The position numbers were made by a program, and so were the translations under genes. Below are positions 8,419 to 16,777 of a stretch of 64,000 bases of DNA, in pieces (position 1 is the first letter of the stretch; every line of letters starts with the position of its first letter). Below the pieces are notes generated by a model that had not been told where the DNA came from, did no database searches, and was given only the letters and a program-made list of their open reading frames with translations. The stretch comes from Dyella silvatica (GTDB lineage: Bacteria > Pseudomonadota > Gammaproteobacteria > Xanthomonadales > Rhodanobacteraceae), in contig NZ_JAPDPE010000010.1 of assembly GCF_026283955.1 (NCBI RefSeq), positions 1 to 64,000 of the forward strand, given 5' to 3'.

Positions 8419-9152
8419 ACGATGCGCTGAAACGCCTGGGCAGTCACGCCGCCACCGCCTCGAACACGCCCGTGGGCACGGTGATCATGTATGCCGGGCC
8501 GGTCGAAGATCAGGCTTCGCCGGCAGGGCCGGAACGCATCCGCCTGCGGAAATCCGGTTGGCTGGTCTGCGATGGCAGCGCCTTACCCATCCCAGGTGAC
8601 CATGGCAGCCGTTCGGTCTATTGGCCATTGTTCGAAGTGATCGGCACGACTTACGGCGGCGACGGCAAAAACTTTCTGCTGCCCGACTATCGCGGCTATT
8701 TTTTTCGCGGCCGCGATTTCGATAACGGCCAGCAGCCCTATACCCCGCGCGACCCCGACCGCGCGACACGCAGCCCATCGAGCCCCGGCCTGGCGCCCAC
8801 CGCCGTGGGCTCGACCCAGGACACCGTGGTGCAGACGCATGGTCACGACGATTACCAATACCTCACCGCCGAAGCGCTGCCGCTGACGCTGGCCCCGGCT
8901 GGCGAAGGGCCCATGACGCTCGGCACGAAGACGAACTGCGCGACCGATTACGGCGCTCCCACGGCATGGGTGGGCAAGACCTTCAGCGAAACCCGGCCGA
9001 TCAATATCTCGATCAACCTGCTGATCAAGTTCACCTTGCACGTGGGCCATCCCGATCCCTCGCTTGCGCGTCTGCTTGGCATCCCCTCGTCACCCGCATC
9101 GCTACTCGACTTCGCGTTTTCGCACCGCCCACCGCGACGACGGCGCGACTGA
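8415..9152 (+). CDS. Phage tail-collar domain protein
   Basis: The 245-residue protein carries the Collar fold typical of tail fibres and microcystin-dependent-protein relatives: TVIMYAG near residue 22, GWLVCDGSALP near 48, then LFEVIGTTYGGDGKNFLLPD followed by YRGYFFRG. The usual C-terminal ETRPINISINLLIKF follows near residue 195. A His/Asp-rich segment (QTHGHDDYQY) between them is where such fibres often bind metal. The C-terminal 35 residues are a basic extension ending PPRRRRD. It starts inside the stop of the 995-residue gene. In an eCIS context a collar protein is most simply a receptor-binding or fibre-tip component. Confidence 0.8.
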   Translation: MNDALKRLGSHAATASNTPVGTVIMYAGPVEDQASPAGPERIRLRKSGWLVCDGSALPIPGDHGSRSVYWPLFEVIGTTYGGDGKNFLLPDYRGYFFRGRDFDNGQQPYTPRDPDRATRSPSSPGLAPTAVGSTQDTVVQTHGHDDYQYLTAEALPLTLAPAGEGPMTLGTKTNCATDYGAPTAWVGKTFSETRPINISINLLIKFTLHVGHPDPSLARLLGIPSSPASLLDFAFSHRPPRRRRD

Positions 9153-9329
9153 CGCCCATCCCGCTCCACAGATAGATCGCAGCGCGCTGAATGCGCGGCG
9201 ACGGGAGCCCCATGCCGGTGACAAGGCCGTCATCGCAAACCTGGCGGCCCATCGCCGGGACACCGTGCGACGCAACAGCGACGTTTAGCGCACGCCCTTG
9301 CAGTATGTACAAGAGAAGGACATCCCCCG

Positions 9330-10790
9330 ATGTTGATCGACGATATCTACGCCCTGTTGGGCGGCGACAAAAATCCCGACTGCGGCGTCAGCTATGGCCT
9401 CAGCACAGGCAATCAATGGGAAGAACTGCTCGATACCCCGCATCTGTGGGGGCACGACCCGAAAGTCTTCGACTACAAACCAACCGCCATCAACCTGGTC
9501 GATGCGATCAAAGGGCTAGTAGCTTCGGCACAACATAGCGTGGATATCTCCACGCTGACGCCGTTGCCCGATGGCCTGTTTTTCGACGCTATCCGCGAAG
9601 GTATCCAGGCCGCGGCCGAACAAGGGCGATCGATCGTGGTGCGCATACTGCAAGGCGTTTTCTATCCGGTTTCGGCGCCTTACATCGATCCGCTGCCACC
9701 GATGCTGCAATTCCTCAGCGACCTGCACATACCCGACAACATCCCGGTGTATGTCGGCGCCATGCAAAGCGCGTACACCTCCTGGAATCACTCCAAGCTT
9801 GTCATCGTCGATGGCAAGCGCGCCATTTGCGGCGGCCACAATCTGTGGACCGGCACCTACTGCGACTACGCCCCGGTGCATGACGTTTCGATCCAGCTCA
9901 GCGGGCCCGCTATTGCCGTGGCGCAGCGCTTTCTGGACAGGCAATGGACGGTGCTGGCCAAACACTCGCGGACCAAGGATCACAGCAAATGGTATTGGAG
10001 CCGGCTACAGCTCAACGGCAAGCTATATCTCAACGCATTGCCATGCATACTTTCAGCTCCGCCCGAGGCTGAAGGTGCCACTCGTGTGCTGGCCCTGGCA
10101 CGCATGGGTGCGCAACTGGTGCCCCCCAGCCCCAGCGCCAATGCCAGTCGCACCGCCCGCATCGCCGCGGCAAAGCTGGCGAAAGACCATATCCGCATTT
10201 CCCAGCAAATGCTGGGCGGCTCTCTCATGGGGCATTTCGACGCCGATTTCATGCAGGCGCTTTTCCAACATGTCGCCGACCGCAAGAAACTCAGCATCAT
10301 CGTTTCCGACAAGGGTGCCAGCACGGGTTCCGGCGTGCCCTACTCCGGCGCTGGCGTGCAGGAAACCGCCAGGCACATTGCCAACGGCGTAAGCAAGATC
10401 AACGGCATGCAAGGCAAAGAGCTGGCTGAATTCCTGGCGCAGTACGTCGCCGTCGGGCCAGTGCGCATGTATGACCGGCAAGCTGGCGACCTTCCCGCCG
10501 AAAGTTGGAAATGGCGCAGGAAAAGCAAGCTTCTCAACAAAATCGAGCCGGCCAACCACGCCAAGGTTTACATCATCGACGACGAGGCTTTCTACGTCGG
10601 CTCCGACAATGCCTATGCCGCGCCGTACAACGAGCAAGGTTTGCAGGAATTCGGCTTCATGGTTTCCGGCAAGCAGGAAACGGCCTCGTTCCTGAAAAAG
10701 TACTGGGCCAAGTTCTGGGAGTACTCCGAGCAATTTCAATTCACCGACTGGCAACAGTTCGCCGAGCTTAGCCAGGGAGAACAGGCATGA
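9330..10790 (+). CDS. Phospholipase D-family protein with two HKD motifs
   Basis: The 486-residue protein has both catalytic HxKxxxxD motifs of the PLD superfamily intact: HSKLVIVD (H154, K156, D161) followed by GGHNLW, and HAKVYIID (H410, K412, D417) followed by a GSDN element. The family hydrolyses or transfers phosphodiester bonds, usually phospholipid head groups. No signal peptide is visible, so it is not an obvious Sec substrate; this fits export by a contractile system, as for Tle5-type T6SS lipases, or an intracellular role. The stop overlaps the lectin start (ATGA), giving a coupled pair. AAGGA lies about ten bases before the ATG. No obvious immunity gene is adjacent. Substrate and effector status are inference. 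Confidence 0.85.
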   Translation: MLIDDIYALLGGDKNPDCGVSYGLSTGNQWEELLDTPHLWGHDPKVFDYKPTAINLVDAIKGLVASAQHSVDISTLTPLPDGLFFDAIREGIQAAAEQGRSIVVRILQGVFYPVSAPYIDPLPPMLQFLSDLHIPDNIPVYVGAMQSAYTSWNHSKLVIVDGKRAICGGHNLWTGTYCDYAPVHDVSIQLSGPAIAVAQRFLDRQWTVLAKHSRTKDHSKWYWSRLQLNGKLYLNALPCILSAPPEAEGATRVLALARMGAQLVPPSPSANASRTARIAAAKLAKDHIRISQQMLGGSLMGHFDADFMQALFQHVADRKKLSIIVSDKGASTGSGVPYSGAGVQETARHIANGVSKINGMQGKELAEFLAQYVAVGPVRMYDRQAGDLPAESWKWRRKSKLLNKIEPANHAKVYIIDDEAFYVGSDNAYAAPYNEQGLQEFGFMVSGKQETASFLKKYWAKFWEYSEQFQFTDWQQFAELSQGEQA

Positions 10791-12007
10791 GCAGCTTCAT
10801 TCACCGCGTCAACAACAGCTCAAAGCAATACGTCCAGCTGATCGTGCTGAACCCGCGCGATCAGCTCAGCTACGACTTGTTATTAGGCCCAGGCCAATCG
10901 ACCAGCTACAACGCCCTTTATGGAGATGCCAGCCTGCCTGTTCCCGTCGCCGAATCCGCCAGCAGCTTCACCGACTCGCACATCCGGCTAGTCGTCGGCG
11001 GTCAACCCTTTGCCCTGTATCAACGTGAGGGCTTGATTCATTGCGTTGCCGCGGACCGCTTCGACGACGACGCTCCGCTGCTGGAAGGCTTTGCCGGTCC
11101 CGGTCCGGTCATGCTGCAAATCGACGGGGATGGCGACCTCGTCGGCGAAGTCGCGCCGCTCTATACCGGTGCGCAACTGGCCTCGGTCTCATGGGCGGAT
11201 TCACGCTACGCGCTATATAGCGCCCGTGCCGACGGCTCGCTGGCCGAGAAAGCCTGGCTGGGAGACCACTGGGATGACTGGCGCAACTTGCCTGGCCCAG
11301 GGTCAGAGTTGCTGGGGCCCATATCCGCGGTGTCTTGGATCACCTCCCGCTACGCCATTTACGCGCTCGGCACCAATAGCCTCATCTATGAGAAGCCATG
11401 GCTGAGCAAGCATTGGGACAACTGGGTGCCACACCATCCGCCCGAAGACGTGACGCTGCTTGATCTGGCGACGACCTCCTGGGTGGAGGGGCGTTATGGT
11501 CTTTATGCCGTCGGTGACAATGGCGCGCTTTATCAAAAGTGGTGGAGTCTCAACAGCTGGCACGACTGGGAAGATCTTGGTCACCCGGCTTCGACCACGC
11601 TGTCCGGCCCGCTCACCGCCGTGTCGTGGAATCGCTTTCGCTTCGGCGTCTATGCGCTCGGCGCCGATGGGCAGGTCTGGCAAAAATGGCATGCCGCGGG
11701 TTGGTCCACCTGGAGCAGTGTGGGACATGCGCCCACGCCATTGAAAACCCTCGCCTCGACCGCGTGGGCCAGCCAGCAGTATGCGGTGGCCGGTATCGCC
11801 AGCGACGGTCATCTCTGGGCGCGCGAGTATCGCGGCACATGGGATCAATACTGGAAAGATCTGGGTCACCCCAAGGCCACCCTGCTGGCTGGCCCGCTGA
11901 CCGCCGTGTCATCGGGCAAAGATTCATACGCCTATTTCGCCCAAGGTGAAGACCACCTCAGCTATGAGCTGCGTGATGGCAAATGGCGTGTGCTCGATGG
12001 CAAGTAA
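10787..12007 (+). CDS. PLL-like beta-propeller lectin
   Basis: The C-terminal two thirds of this 406-residue protein consist of at least six repeats of about 45-50 residues, each with a pattern like SWADSRYALY, then a DG turn, a K/W strand, WDDWRNLP and a GP linker. This is the architecture of the Photorhabdus PLL/PHL fucose-type seven-bladed propeller lectins. The N-terminal 125 residues form a separate beta-rich region (FIHRVNNSSKQYVQLIVLN) that may supply the seventh blade or a second domain. There is no signal peptide. It is translationally coupled to the phospholipase D gene, suggesting a lectin partner for that enzyme or for the injection particle. A strong hairpin follows. Confidence 0.8.
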   Translation: MSSFIHRVNNSSKQYVQLIVLNPRDQLSYDLLLGPGQSTSYNALYGDASLPVPVAESASSFTDSHIRLVVGGQPFALYQREGLIHCVAADRFDDDAPLLEGFAGPGPVMLQIDGDGDLVGEVAPLYTGAQLASVSWADSRYALYSARADGSLAEKAWLGDHWDDWRNLPGPGSELLGPISAVSWITSRYAIYALGTNSLIYEKPWLSKHWDNWVPHHPPEDVTLLDLATTSWVEGRYGLYAVGDNGALYQKWWSLNSWHDWEDLGHPASTTLSGPLTAVSWNRFRFGVYALGADGQVWQKWHAAGWSTWSSVGHAPTPLKTLASTAWASQQYAVAGIASDGHLWAREYRGTWDQYWKDLGHPKATLLAGPLTAVSSGKDSYAYFAQGEDHLSYELRDGKWRVLDGK

Positions 12008-12041
12008 GCGTTGCCGCTAAAACTTACTGGATGACCGATAG

Positions 12042-12076
12042 CGCCGTTACCCCTGTGCAACGCAGAGGTAACGGCG
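12042..12076 (+). terminator. Strong hairpin ending the accessory cluster
   Basis: CGCCGTTACC pairs with GGTAACGGCG, and the inner CTGTG/CGCAG extends the arm around a CAA loop with one mismatch. It lies 34 bases after the lectin stop. There is no T-run, so it is terminator-like rather than canonical, but it separates the accessory genes from the structural operon. Confidence 0.6.
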
Positions 12077-12079
12077 TGA

Positions 12080-12440
12080 ATCAAGAGGTGGATCGATACA
12101 AATCATTTTATTGGCTGTATTAAATCGAACCACATGCACCCATTTGAAAATACCTATCCGACAAAAGATATCGATCCGCATAAACATGCGAATAATACAA
12201 ATCAGTACATACAAACCAAATGAAATTCATTACTCACCAGGTCAATAAATAGGCCCATGAAATCCAATAAAAATTAATCCACTAAGAATCCCAGATATAA
12301 CGCGCAACCGATAAAAAAAACCAATAATAAAACGCAAATTTCACGCAGCCATTACCTAAATACTGGAACCATCAGCGCCCGGCCACCGGGGGATCTCTGG
12401 CCGGTCAGATCAACAACTTTCGCCTGTACGCATCGCAGGA
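12080..12440 (+). promoter_or_regulatory. AT-rich gene-free region upstream of the eCIS structural operon
   Basis: From about 12085 to 12370 the DNA is clearly AT-rich, with runs such as AATAAAAATTAAT and GATAAAAAAAACC, in sharp contrast to the GC-rich genes on both sides. No coding frame is convincing. It lies between the terminator-like hairpin and the sheath gene, so it is the natural place for the structural operon promoter and for binding of nucleoid proteins that prefer AT-rich DNA. I cannot assign a specific promoter box or operator. Confidence 0.5.
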
Positions 12441-12451
12441 GGGGTTGTGTC

Positions 12452-12565
12452 ATGCCCTCAATATCGATGAAAACACTGCTACGCCCCGGCGCAGCAGCTG
12501 TAGGGTCAATCGATCTGGTACGGCCATGCGTGTGTCAAACAGCACATGTGATGGAGCATTTGTAG
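12452..12565 (+). CDS. Possible 37-residue small protein or leader peptide
   Basis: An AGGAGGGG sequence (12437-12444), one of the best ribosome-binding sites in the window, precedes this ATG at good spacing. The frame begins MPSISMKTLLRPGAAAVG and ends with TAHVMEHL before TAG, 51 bases before the sheath start. It contains two cysteines in PCVC and resembles nothing I know. It could be a genuine small protein, a translated leader controlling the sheath gene, or chance. A TTG-initiated frame starting at 12445 overlaps the sheath gene and is less likely. Confidence 0.3.
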   Translation: MPSISMKTLLRPGAAAVGSIDLVRPCVCQTAHVMEHL

Positions 12566-12616
12566 AGCTTTCTGCTTGCCCTTCCATCGTTCGTCCGAAC
12601 ATAGGGGTCGTCAGTC

Positions 12617-14620
12617 ATGCAGCTCACTTATCCTGGCGTTTATATCGAAGAGATTTCGAGTGGAGTGCACTCGATTACTGGCGTCGCCACGTCAATAGCG
12701 GCTTTTGTCGGCTATACCTCGAGCGGACCCGATCATCTCGCCGTGGAGTTATTCAGCTTCGCGGATTTTCAACGCAATTTCGGCGGCCTCGCGGCAGATA
12801 GTGAATTGTCCTATGCCGTGCAGCAGTTTTTTGCCAATGGCGGCACCGATGCGTTTGTGGTGCGAGTGCCGCGCGATGGCGCCAGCGCCGCAAAGATCAC
12901 CATACCCAATGCCGCCGACACCGAAACGCTGCTGACCTTGCAGGCACTCAGCACCGGAACATGGGCCGGCAACATTGCCATGTCGATCGACTATATCGGC
13001 CTTGGCAACAGCGACCACGATGCTTTTAATCTCACCATCACCAACGTAAGCACCGGCAGCACGGAAAGCTTTGCCAACGTCAGTGCGAATCCGGCCCTGG
13101 CCAACTACGTCATGGCGGTGGTCAACGATCCGGATACCGGCTCAAGCATGGTGCAGGTGATACCGACCGTGCCGGCAGCCACCGCCGCGCAACCGGCCCG
13201 CACCGGACTGATCTCCGGCGCGATGACCGCGGCACAGCAAGCCACCGCGCTGACCAGCCTGCAAACCGCCGGACAGGCCGCTGGGCTGACCGTCTCGATC
13301 GATGGCGCCACCGCGATCCCGGTAACCCTGTACGGGGCAGCCGACCCACGGCCGACGTCGCTGGCGCAGGTCTATCTGATGTTGTCGGTCAAGGTCGCGC
13401 GGGCTCTGCAAGCTAGCTTCCCGGGCGCGCAGGTCAGCGTCACCCCGGTCAAAGCAACGTTGACCTCGACCATTCTCGACTCGCTCAGCGTCGTCGTGCA
13501 AATCGCCAGCAAGCCCGATTGCATCGTCACCTTCGCCCCGCCGGCCAGCGGCATCGATGTCTGCAGCGATCTGCTCCTGGGCACCGGCGCGCTAAGCCAC
13601 AATGTGGCGTCGTATTGGATGGGTGGCGCCACCAAGGCCACCCCCTTCACCATTACGGTGACCGCAGCCGGCAATGGCAGCGCGTTGCCCACCGGCACCG
13701 AACTGATCGGCGATGAGTTGCTGGGTACCGGCATCTACGCGCTGGACAAGGTCGACCTGTTCAATATCCTCAGCCTGCCCGACGTCACCCGGGCCACCCC
13801 CGGCGCCCCCACCACCCCCGCCCTGACCGACAGTGACATCAACGCGGTGTATGCCGCGGCGATGGATTACTGCAAAAAACGGCGCGCCTTCTTGCTGCTG
13901 GACCCGCCACCGGATGTGTTCGATCTGCCTTCGGCCATCCATTGGCGCAACGGTCGCCTGACCGTCGTCGACCTCAACGGCGCGGCCTATTTCCCACGCG
14001 TGCGGATCGCCGATCCATTGAATCAAAACCAGTTGCGCAGCTTCGCGCCGTGCGGCGTCATCGCCGGCATCTATGCCACCGAAGACGGCAATCGCGGGGT
14101 CTGGAAAGCACCCGCGGGTATTGAAACCGTGATGTCCGGCGTACAGAAGCTCACCTACAACCTCAACAACGACGAGCAAGGCGTGCTTAATCCGATCGCG
14201 CTCAACTGCCTGCGCAACTTCCCCATCTACGGGTCGGTGGTGTGGGGCTCGCGCACCTTGGTCGGGGCCGACGCCGAAGCCTCCGAATGGAAGTACATAC
14301 CGGTGCGCCGCTTCGCCTTGTATCTGGAAGAAAGCCTTTATCGGGGCCTGCAATGGGTGGTGTTCGAGCCCAACGCCGATCCGCTGTGGGCGCAGATCCG
14401 CATGAATGTCACCTCGTTCATGCAGACGTTGTTCCTGCAACACGCCTTCCAGGGCGTGACGCCTTCGCAGGCGTACTACGTGCTTTGCGACAGCTCCACC
14501 ACGACCCAGGCCGACATCGATGCCGGCATCGTCAATATCCAGGTCGGTTTTGCCCCGCTGAAACCCGCCGAGTTCGTCGTTATCCAACTGCAACAGATGG
14601 CTGGACAGGTAGCGGTCTAA
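12617..14620 (+). CDS. Contractile tail sheath protein (Afp2/3/4-like)
   Basis: The N-terminus QLTYPGVYIEEISSGVHSIT followed by GVATSIAAFVG is the hallmark of eCIS and phage sheath proteins, and the C-terminal domain (VWKAPAGIE, LRNFPIYGSVVWGSRTL, YIPVRRFALYLEESL) is the conserved sheath core. At 667 residues it is longer than minimal sheaths; the middle (about 120-380) is a surface-exposed insertion rich in Ala, Thr and Ser. The sheath polymer surrounds the tube and contracts to drive it into the target. Only one sheath gene is present, whereas Afp and PVC have three. AGGGGT precedes the ATG. It is the first large gene of the structural operon, followed 21 bases later by the tube gene. Confidence 0.95.
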   Translation: MQLTYPGVYIEEISSGVHSITGVATSIAAFVGYTSSGPDHLAVELFSFADFQRNFGGLAADSELSYAVQQFFANGGTDAFVVRVPRDGASAAKITIPNAADTETLLTLQALSTGTWAGNIAMSIDYIGLGNSDHDAFNLTITNVSTGSTESFANVSANPALANYVMAVVNDPDTGSSMVQVIPTVPAATAAQPARTGLISGAMTAAQQATALTSLQTAGQAAGLTVSIDGATAIPVTLYGAADPRPTSLAQVYLMLSVKVARALQASFPGAQVSVTPVKATLTSTILDSLSVVVQIASKPDCIVTFAPPASGIDVCSDLLLGTGALSHNVASYWMGGATKATPFTITVTAAGNGSALPTGTELIGDELLGTGIYALDKVDLFNILSLPDVTRATPGAPTTPALTDSDINAVYAAAMDYCKKRRAFLLLDPPPDVFDLPSAIHWRNGRLTVVDLNGAAYFPRVRIADPLNQNQLRSFAPCGVIAGIYATEDGNRGVWKAPAGIETVMSGVQKLTYNLNNDEQGVLNPIALNCLRNFPIYGSVVWGSRTLVGADAEASEWKYIPVRRFALYLEESLYRGLQWVVFEPNADPLWAQIRMNVTSFMQTLFLQHAFQGVTPSQAYYVLCDSSTTTQADIDAGIVNIQVGFAPLKPAEFVVIQLQQMAGQVAV

Positions 14621-14641
14621 GTCCTATCGGAGACTTTCGTC

Positions 14642-15157
14642 ATGGCGCAGTTCACTAAAAACTCGCAACGTTTCGATCCGTACAAGAACTTCAAATTCCG
14701 GGTGAAGTGGGACGGCAAATACGTCGCAGGCATGAGCAAGGTCGGCGGACTCAAGCGCACCACCGAAGTGGTCAAGCATCGCGAAGGCGGCGACCCCAGC
14801 ACCAGCCGCAAATCGCCCGGCCGCACCGAGTTCGATGCGATCACCATGGAGCGCGGCGTCACCCATGACACCGCGTTCGAGGCATGGGCGCAAAAAGTAT
14901 GGAACTACGGCGCGGGCCTCGGCGCCGAAACCTCGCTCAAGGATTTCCGCAAGGATCTGATCCTGGAGTTCTACAACGAAGCCGGGCAGCTCGCCTTGTC
15001 GTACAAGATCTTCCGCTGCTGGGTGTCCGAGTACCAGGCCTTGCCCGATCTGGATTCCAACGCCAATGCCGTCGCCATCCAGCATCTGAAGCTGGAGAAC
15101 GAAGGTTGGGAGCGCGATGTTTCGGTGGCCGAACCTAGCGAACCGAGCTTTACCTGA
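14642..15157 (+). CDS. Inner tube protein, T4 gp19-like (Afp1/5-like)
   Basis: The 171-residue protein has the gp19/Hcp-like tube fold signature: DPYKNFKFRVKWDGKYVAGM near the start, then KVGGLKRTTEVVKHREGGD and SPGRTEFDAITMERGVTHD, and a C-terminal YKIFRCWVSEYQALPDLDSN. It is the only tube gene in the locus, whereas Afp and PVC carry two. The protein stacks into hexameric rings that form the needle lumen and carry cargo. It lies directly after the sheath gene, and a perfect hairpin follows the stop. Confidence 0.93.
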   Translation: MAQFTKNSQRFDPYKNFKFRVKWDGKYVAGMSKVGGLKRTTEVVKHREGGDPSTSRKSPGRTEFDAITMERGVTHDTAFEAWAQKVWNYGAGLGAETSLKDFRKDLILEFYNEAGQLALSYKIFRCWVSEYQALPDLDSNANAVAIQHLKLENEGWERDVSVAEPSEPSFT

Positions 15158-15177
15158 AGTCTTGCGCAGCTGACGTC

Positions 15178-15199
15178 CCTCCCCTGACAGCAGGGGAGG
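15178..15199 (+). terminator. Perfect hairpin after the tube gene
   Basis: CCTCCCCTG pairs with CAGGGGAGG around the loop ACAG, 21 bases after the tube stop. No T-tract follows and the next genes run in the same direction, so a partial terminator or a 3' stabilising hairpin fits better than full termination. Either would give more sheath and tube than baseplate. Confidence 0.5.
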
Positions 15200-15307
15200 A
15201 TGGATAGGGAGGGATGAATACGCGACAAGACTTCACCCCTTGCGAGTTAAGGCGTGGAGCACCCCTCCCATTGGTCAACCTTCAACCACTCGTGGGACTA
15301 CGTAACC

Positions 15308-16003
15308 GTGAATGCGGCCGACTTGCTGGCGATCTGGGAACACGGAAGACAGCTTGCGCCCCTGCGGCGTGCGCGGTTGTTCTCGGCGCTGGAGCCGGCC
15401 GATACCCGCGGCGCGCCCTTGCCCATGGGTGCCAGCGGCGCGCGCATGCTGCATCTTCGGCGCCGCTTGTTCGGCTCCGATATCGCCGCCATCGCCCACT
15501 GCCCGACGTGTGATGCCGCGCTGGAACTAAGCATGCAGGTGGAGGATTTTCTCGCCGCGGCGAACGACGACATCCTCGCGGCAACGCACAGCGTCGATGT
15601 CGACGGACGAACCCTGCATTTTCGTCTGCCGACGCTGGAAGATCTCGAGGCGATAGACCCCAGCCTGCCGATAGCAGACGCGCAAACCCAGTTGCTGCTC
15701 GCCTGCGTCAGTGACCACGACCGCGCGCACGCCATCCACGCCGAAGCGGCGCTGCTGACCGAGATAGCCCGCAGCGACCCGCTGGCCGATCCTCATTTGG
15801 CGCTGTCCTGCGAAGCCTGCGACGAACACTTTACGGTGGCCTTCGATATCGCGGCCTTTCTCTGGCGTGAAATCGAAGCATGGAGCGCGCGCCTGATGGC
15901 CGACGTGCATACCATCGCCAGCAGCTACGGCTGGTCAGAGGCCGAGATACTCGCGCTAACGCCGACCCGGAGGCAGGTCTACCTCGACCTGATCTGCGCA
16001 TGA
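15308..16003 (+). CDS. Baseplate assembly chaperone-like protein (T4_baseplate type)
   Basis: The product (231 residues from the GTG at 15308) starts VNAADLLAIWEHG and ends with SYGWSEAEILALTPTRRQVY, a C-terminal motif found in the T4-like baseplate-chaperone proteins of eCIS loci. Two cysteine pairs, CPTC near residue 65 and CEAC near 170, lie in two similar segments and could bind zinc. A GTG at 15254 in the same frame is an alternative start but would add a proline-rich piece unlike the family. Its position right after sheath and tube matches other eCIS operons. It probably assists baseplate assembly rather than being a particle component. Confidence 0.6.
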   Translation: MNAADLLAIWEHGRQLAPLRRARLFSALEPADTRGAPLPMGASGARMLHLRRRLFGSDIAAIAHCPTCDAALELSMQVEDFLAAANDDILAATHSVDVDGRTLHFRLPTLEDLEAIDPSLPIADAQTQLLLACVSDHDRAHAIHAEAALLTEIARSDPLADPHLALSCEACDEHFTVAFDIAAFLWREIEAWSARLMADVHTIASSYGWSEAEILALTPTRRQVYLDLICA

Positions 16004-16015
16004 GCATCGACACCC

Positions 16016-16777
16016 ATGAATAACTATCTGGGACGACTGATTGCGCGTAGCCGCGGCGAGCTGCCCACGCTGCAACCGCTATTGCCGGGGCGTTTCGAGC
16101 CCACCCAAGGCCATGATCTTGCACCCGCCGAGCCCGCGCTCATGGCCACGCCCGCGGTACCGCCAGCACCGGCCCAGGCCGGCTTGTCGGCAGCGGTGAT
16201 CGACACCCTGAGTCAGTTCATGCCCGATCGGGCCGCCTCCGACATCCCGCCAGCGGCCAGCGCTGACATCGCCAAATCCACCCAACCGCCGCCGCTCGCT
16301 ACAGCATCGGCGGAACCCACGGCGACGAAGACATCGGCCAGCGCGTCGGTCGCCGCGAACGCCCATATCCCTTCCGCAGCATCGCCCCAGCCCGCCTTGC
16401 ACAGCACCGTGCCTGCCCCGGCCATTCGCGTCGATATGGATCAAGCGCGCGTTGCGCCCCGGCGCACCGGGCCAACACTGCCCGCCATGCTCGATGCCGC
16501 CAGCGACGGCACAACGCCCGCATCATTCGCCCCTCAAGCGGTCGCCGCGCTCGCGGTTTCATCGCAGGTCCAGGTGCAACGCCCGCGCGTCGCCGCCGGG
16601 CAAAACGGCTCGAAAGCGCCGGCCTTGAGCGAGCATCACGAAACTGTGGTTCACGTCACCATCGGCCGTGTCGATGTGCGCGCCGTCGCTACGCCCGCCG
16701 CCAAATCCGCGCCACGGCAGGAATCGCCGCGGCGCTCGTCGCTCGATGACTATCTGCGCGGCAGCCCACGGCGATGA
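16016..16777 (+). CDS. Pro/Ala-rich eCIS-associated protein
   Basis: The 253-residue protein has short ordered ends and a long low-complexity middle. The N-terminus NNYLGRLIARSRGE and the C-terminal segment VVHVTIGRVDVRAV followed by SSLDDYLRGS are the recognisable parts; comparable end motifs occur in hypothetical proteins next to DUF4255 genes of other eCIS operons (recollection). Residues 30-200 are mainly Ala, Pro, Ser and Thr and probably disordered. The stop overlaps the DUF4255 start by four bases. The role is unknown; a flexible linker or assembly factor binding the cap protein is possible. Confidence 0.65.
   Translation: MNNYLGRLIARSRGELPTLQPLLPGRFEPTQGHDLAPAEPALMATPAVPPAPAQAGLSAAVIDTLSQFMPDRAASDIPPAASADIAKSTQPPPLATASAEPTATKTSASASVAANAHIPSAASPQPALHSTVPAPAIRVDMDQARVAPRRTGPTLPAMLDAASDGTTPASFAPQAVAALAVSSQVQVQRPRVAAGQNGSKAPALSEHHETVVHVTIGRVDVRAVATPAAKSAPRQESPRRSSLDDYLRGSPRR

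Noticed and set aside
12445-12801. 118-codon frame starting at TTG before the sheath gene
   Set aside because: It overlaps the conserved sheath N-terminus by almost 200 bases in another frame and its only merit, the upstream AGGAGG, serves the ATG at 12452 better.
13592-14593. Long reverse frame within the sheath gene
   Set aside because: Antisense shadow of the conserved sheath C-terminal domain; composition is Gly/Val/His/Arg-rich and no family is recognisable.
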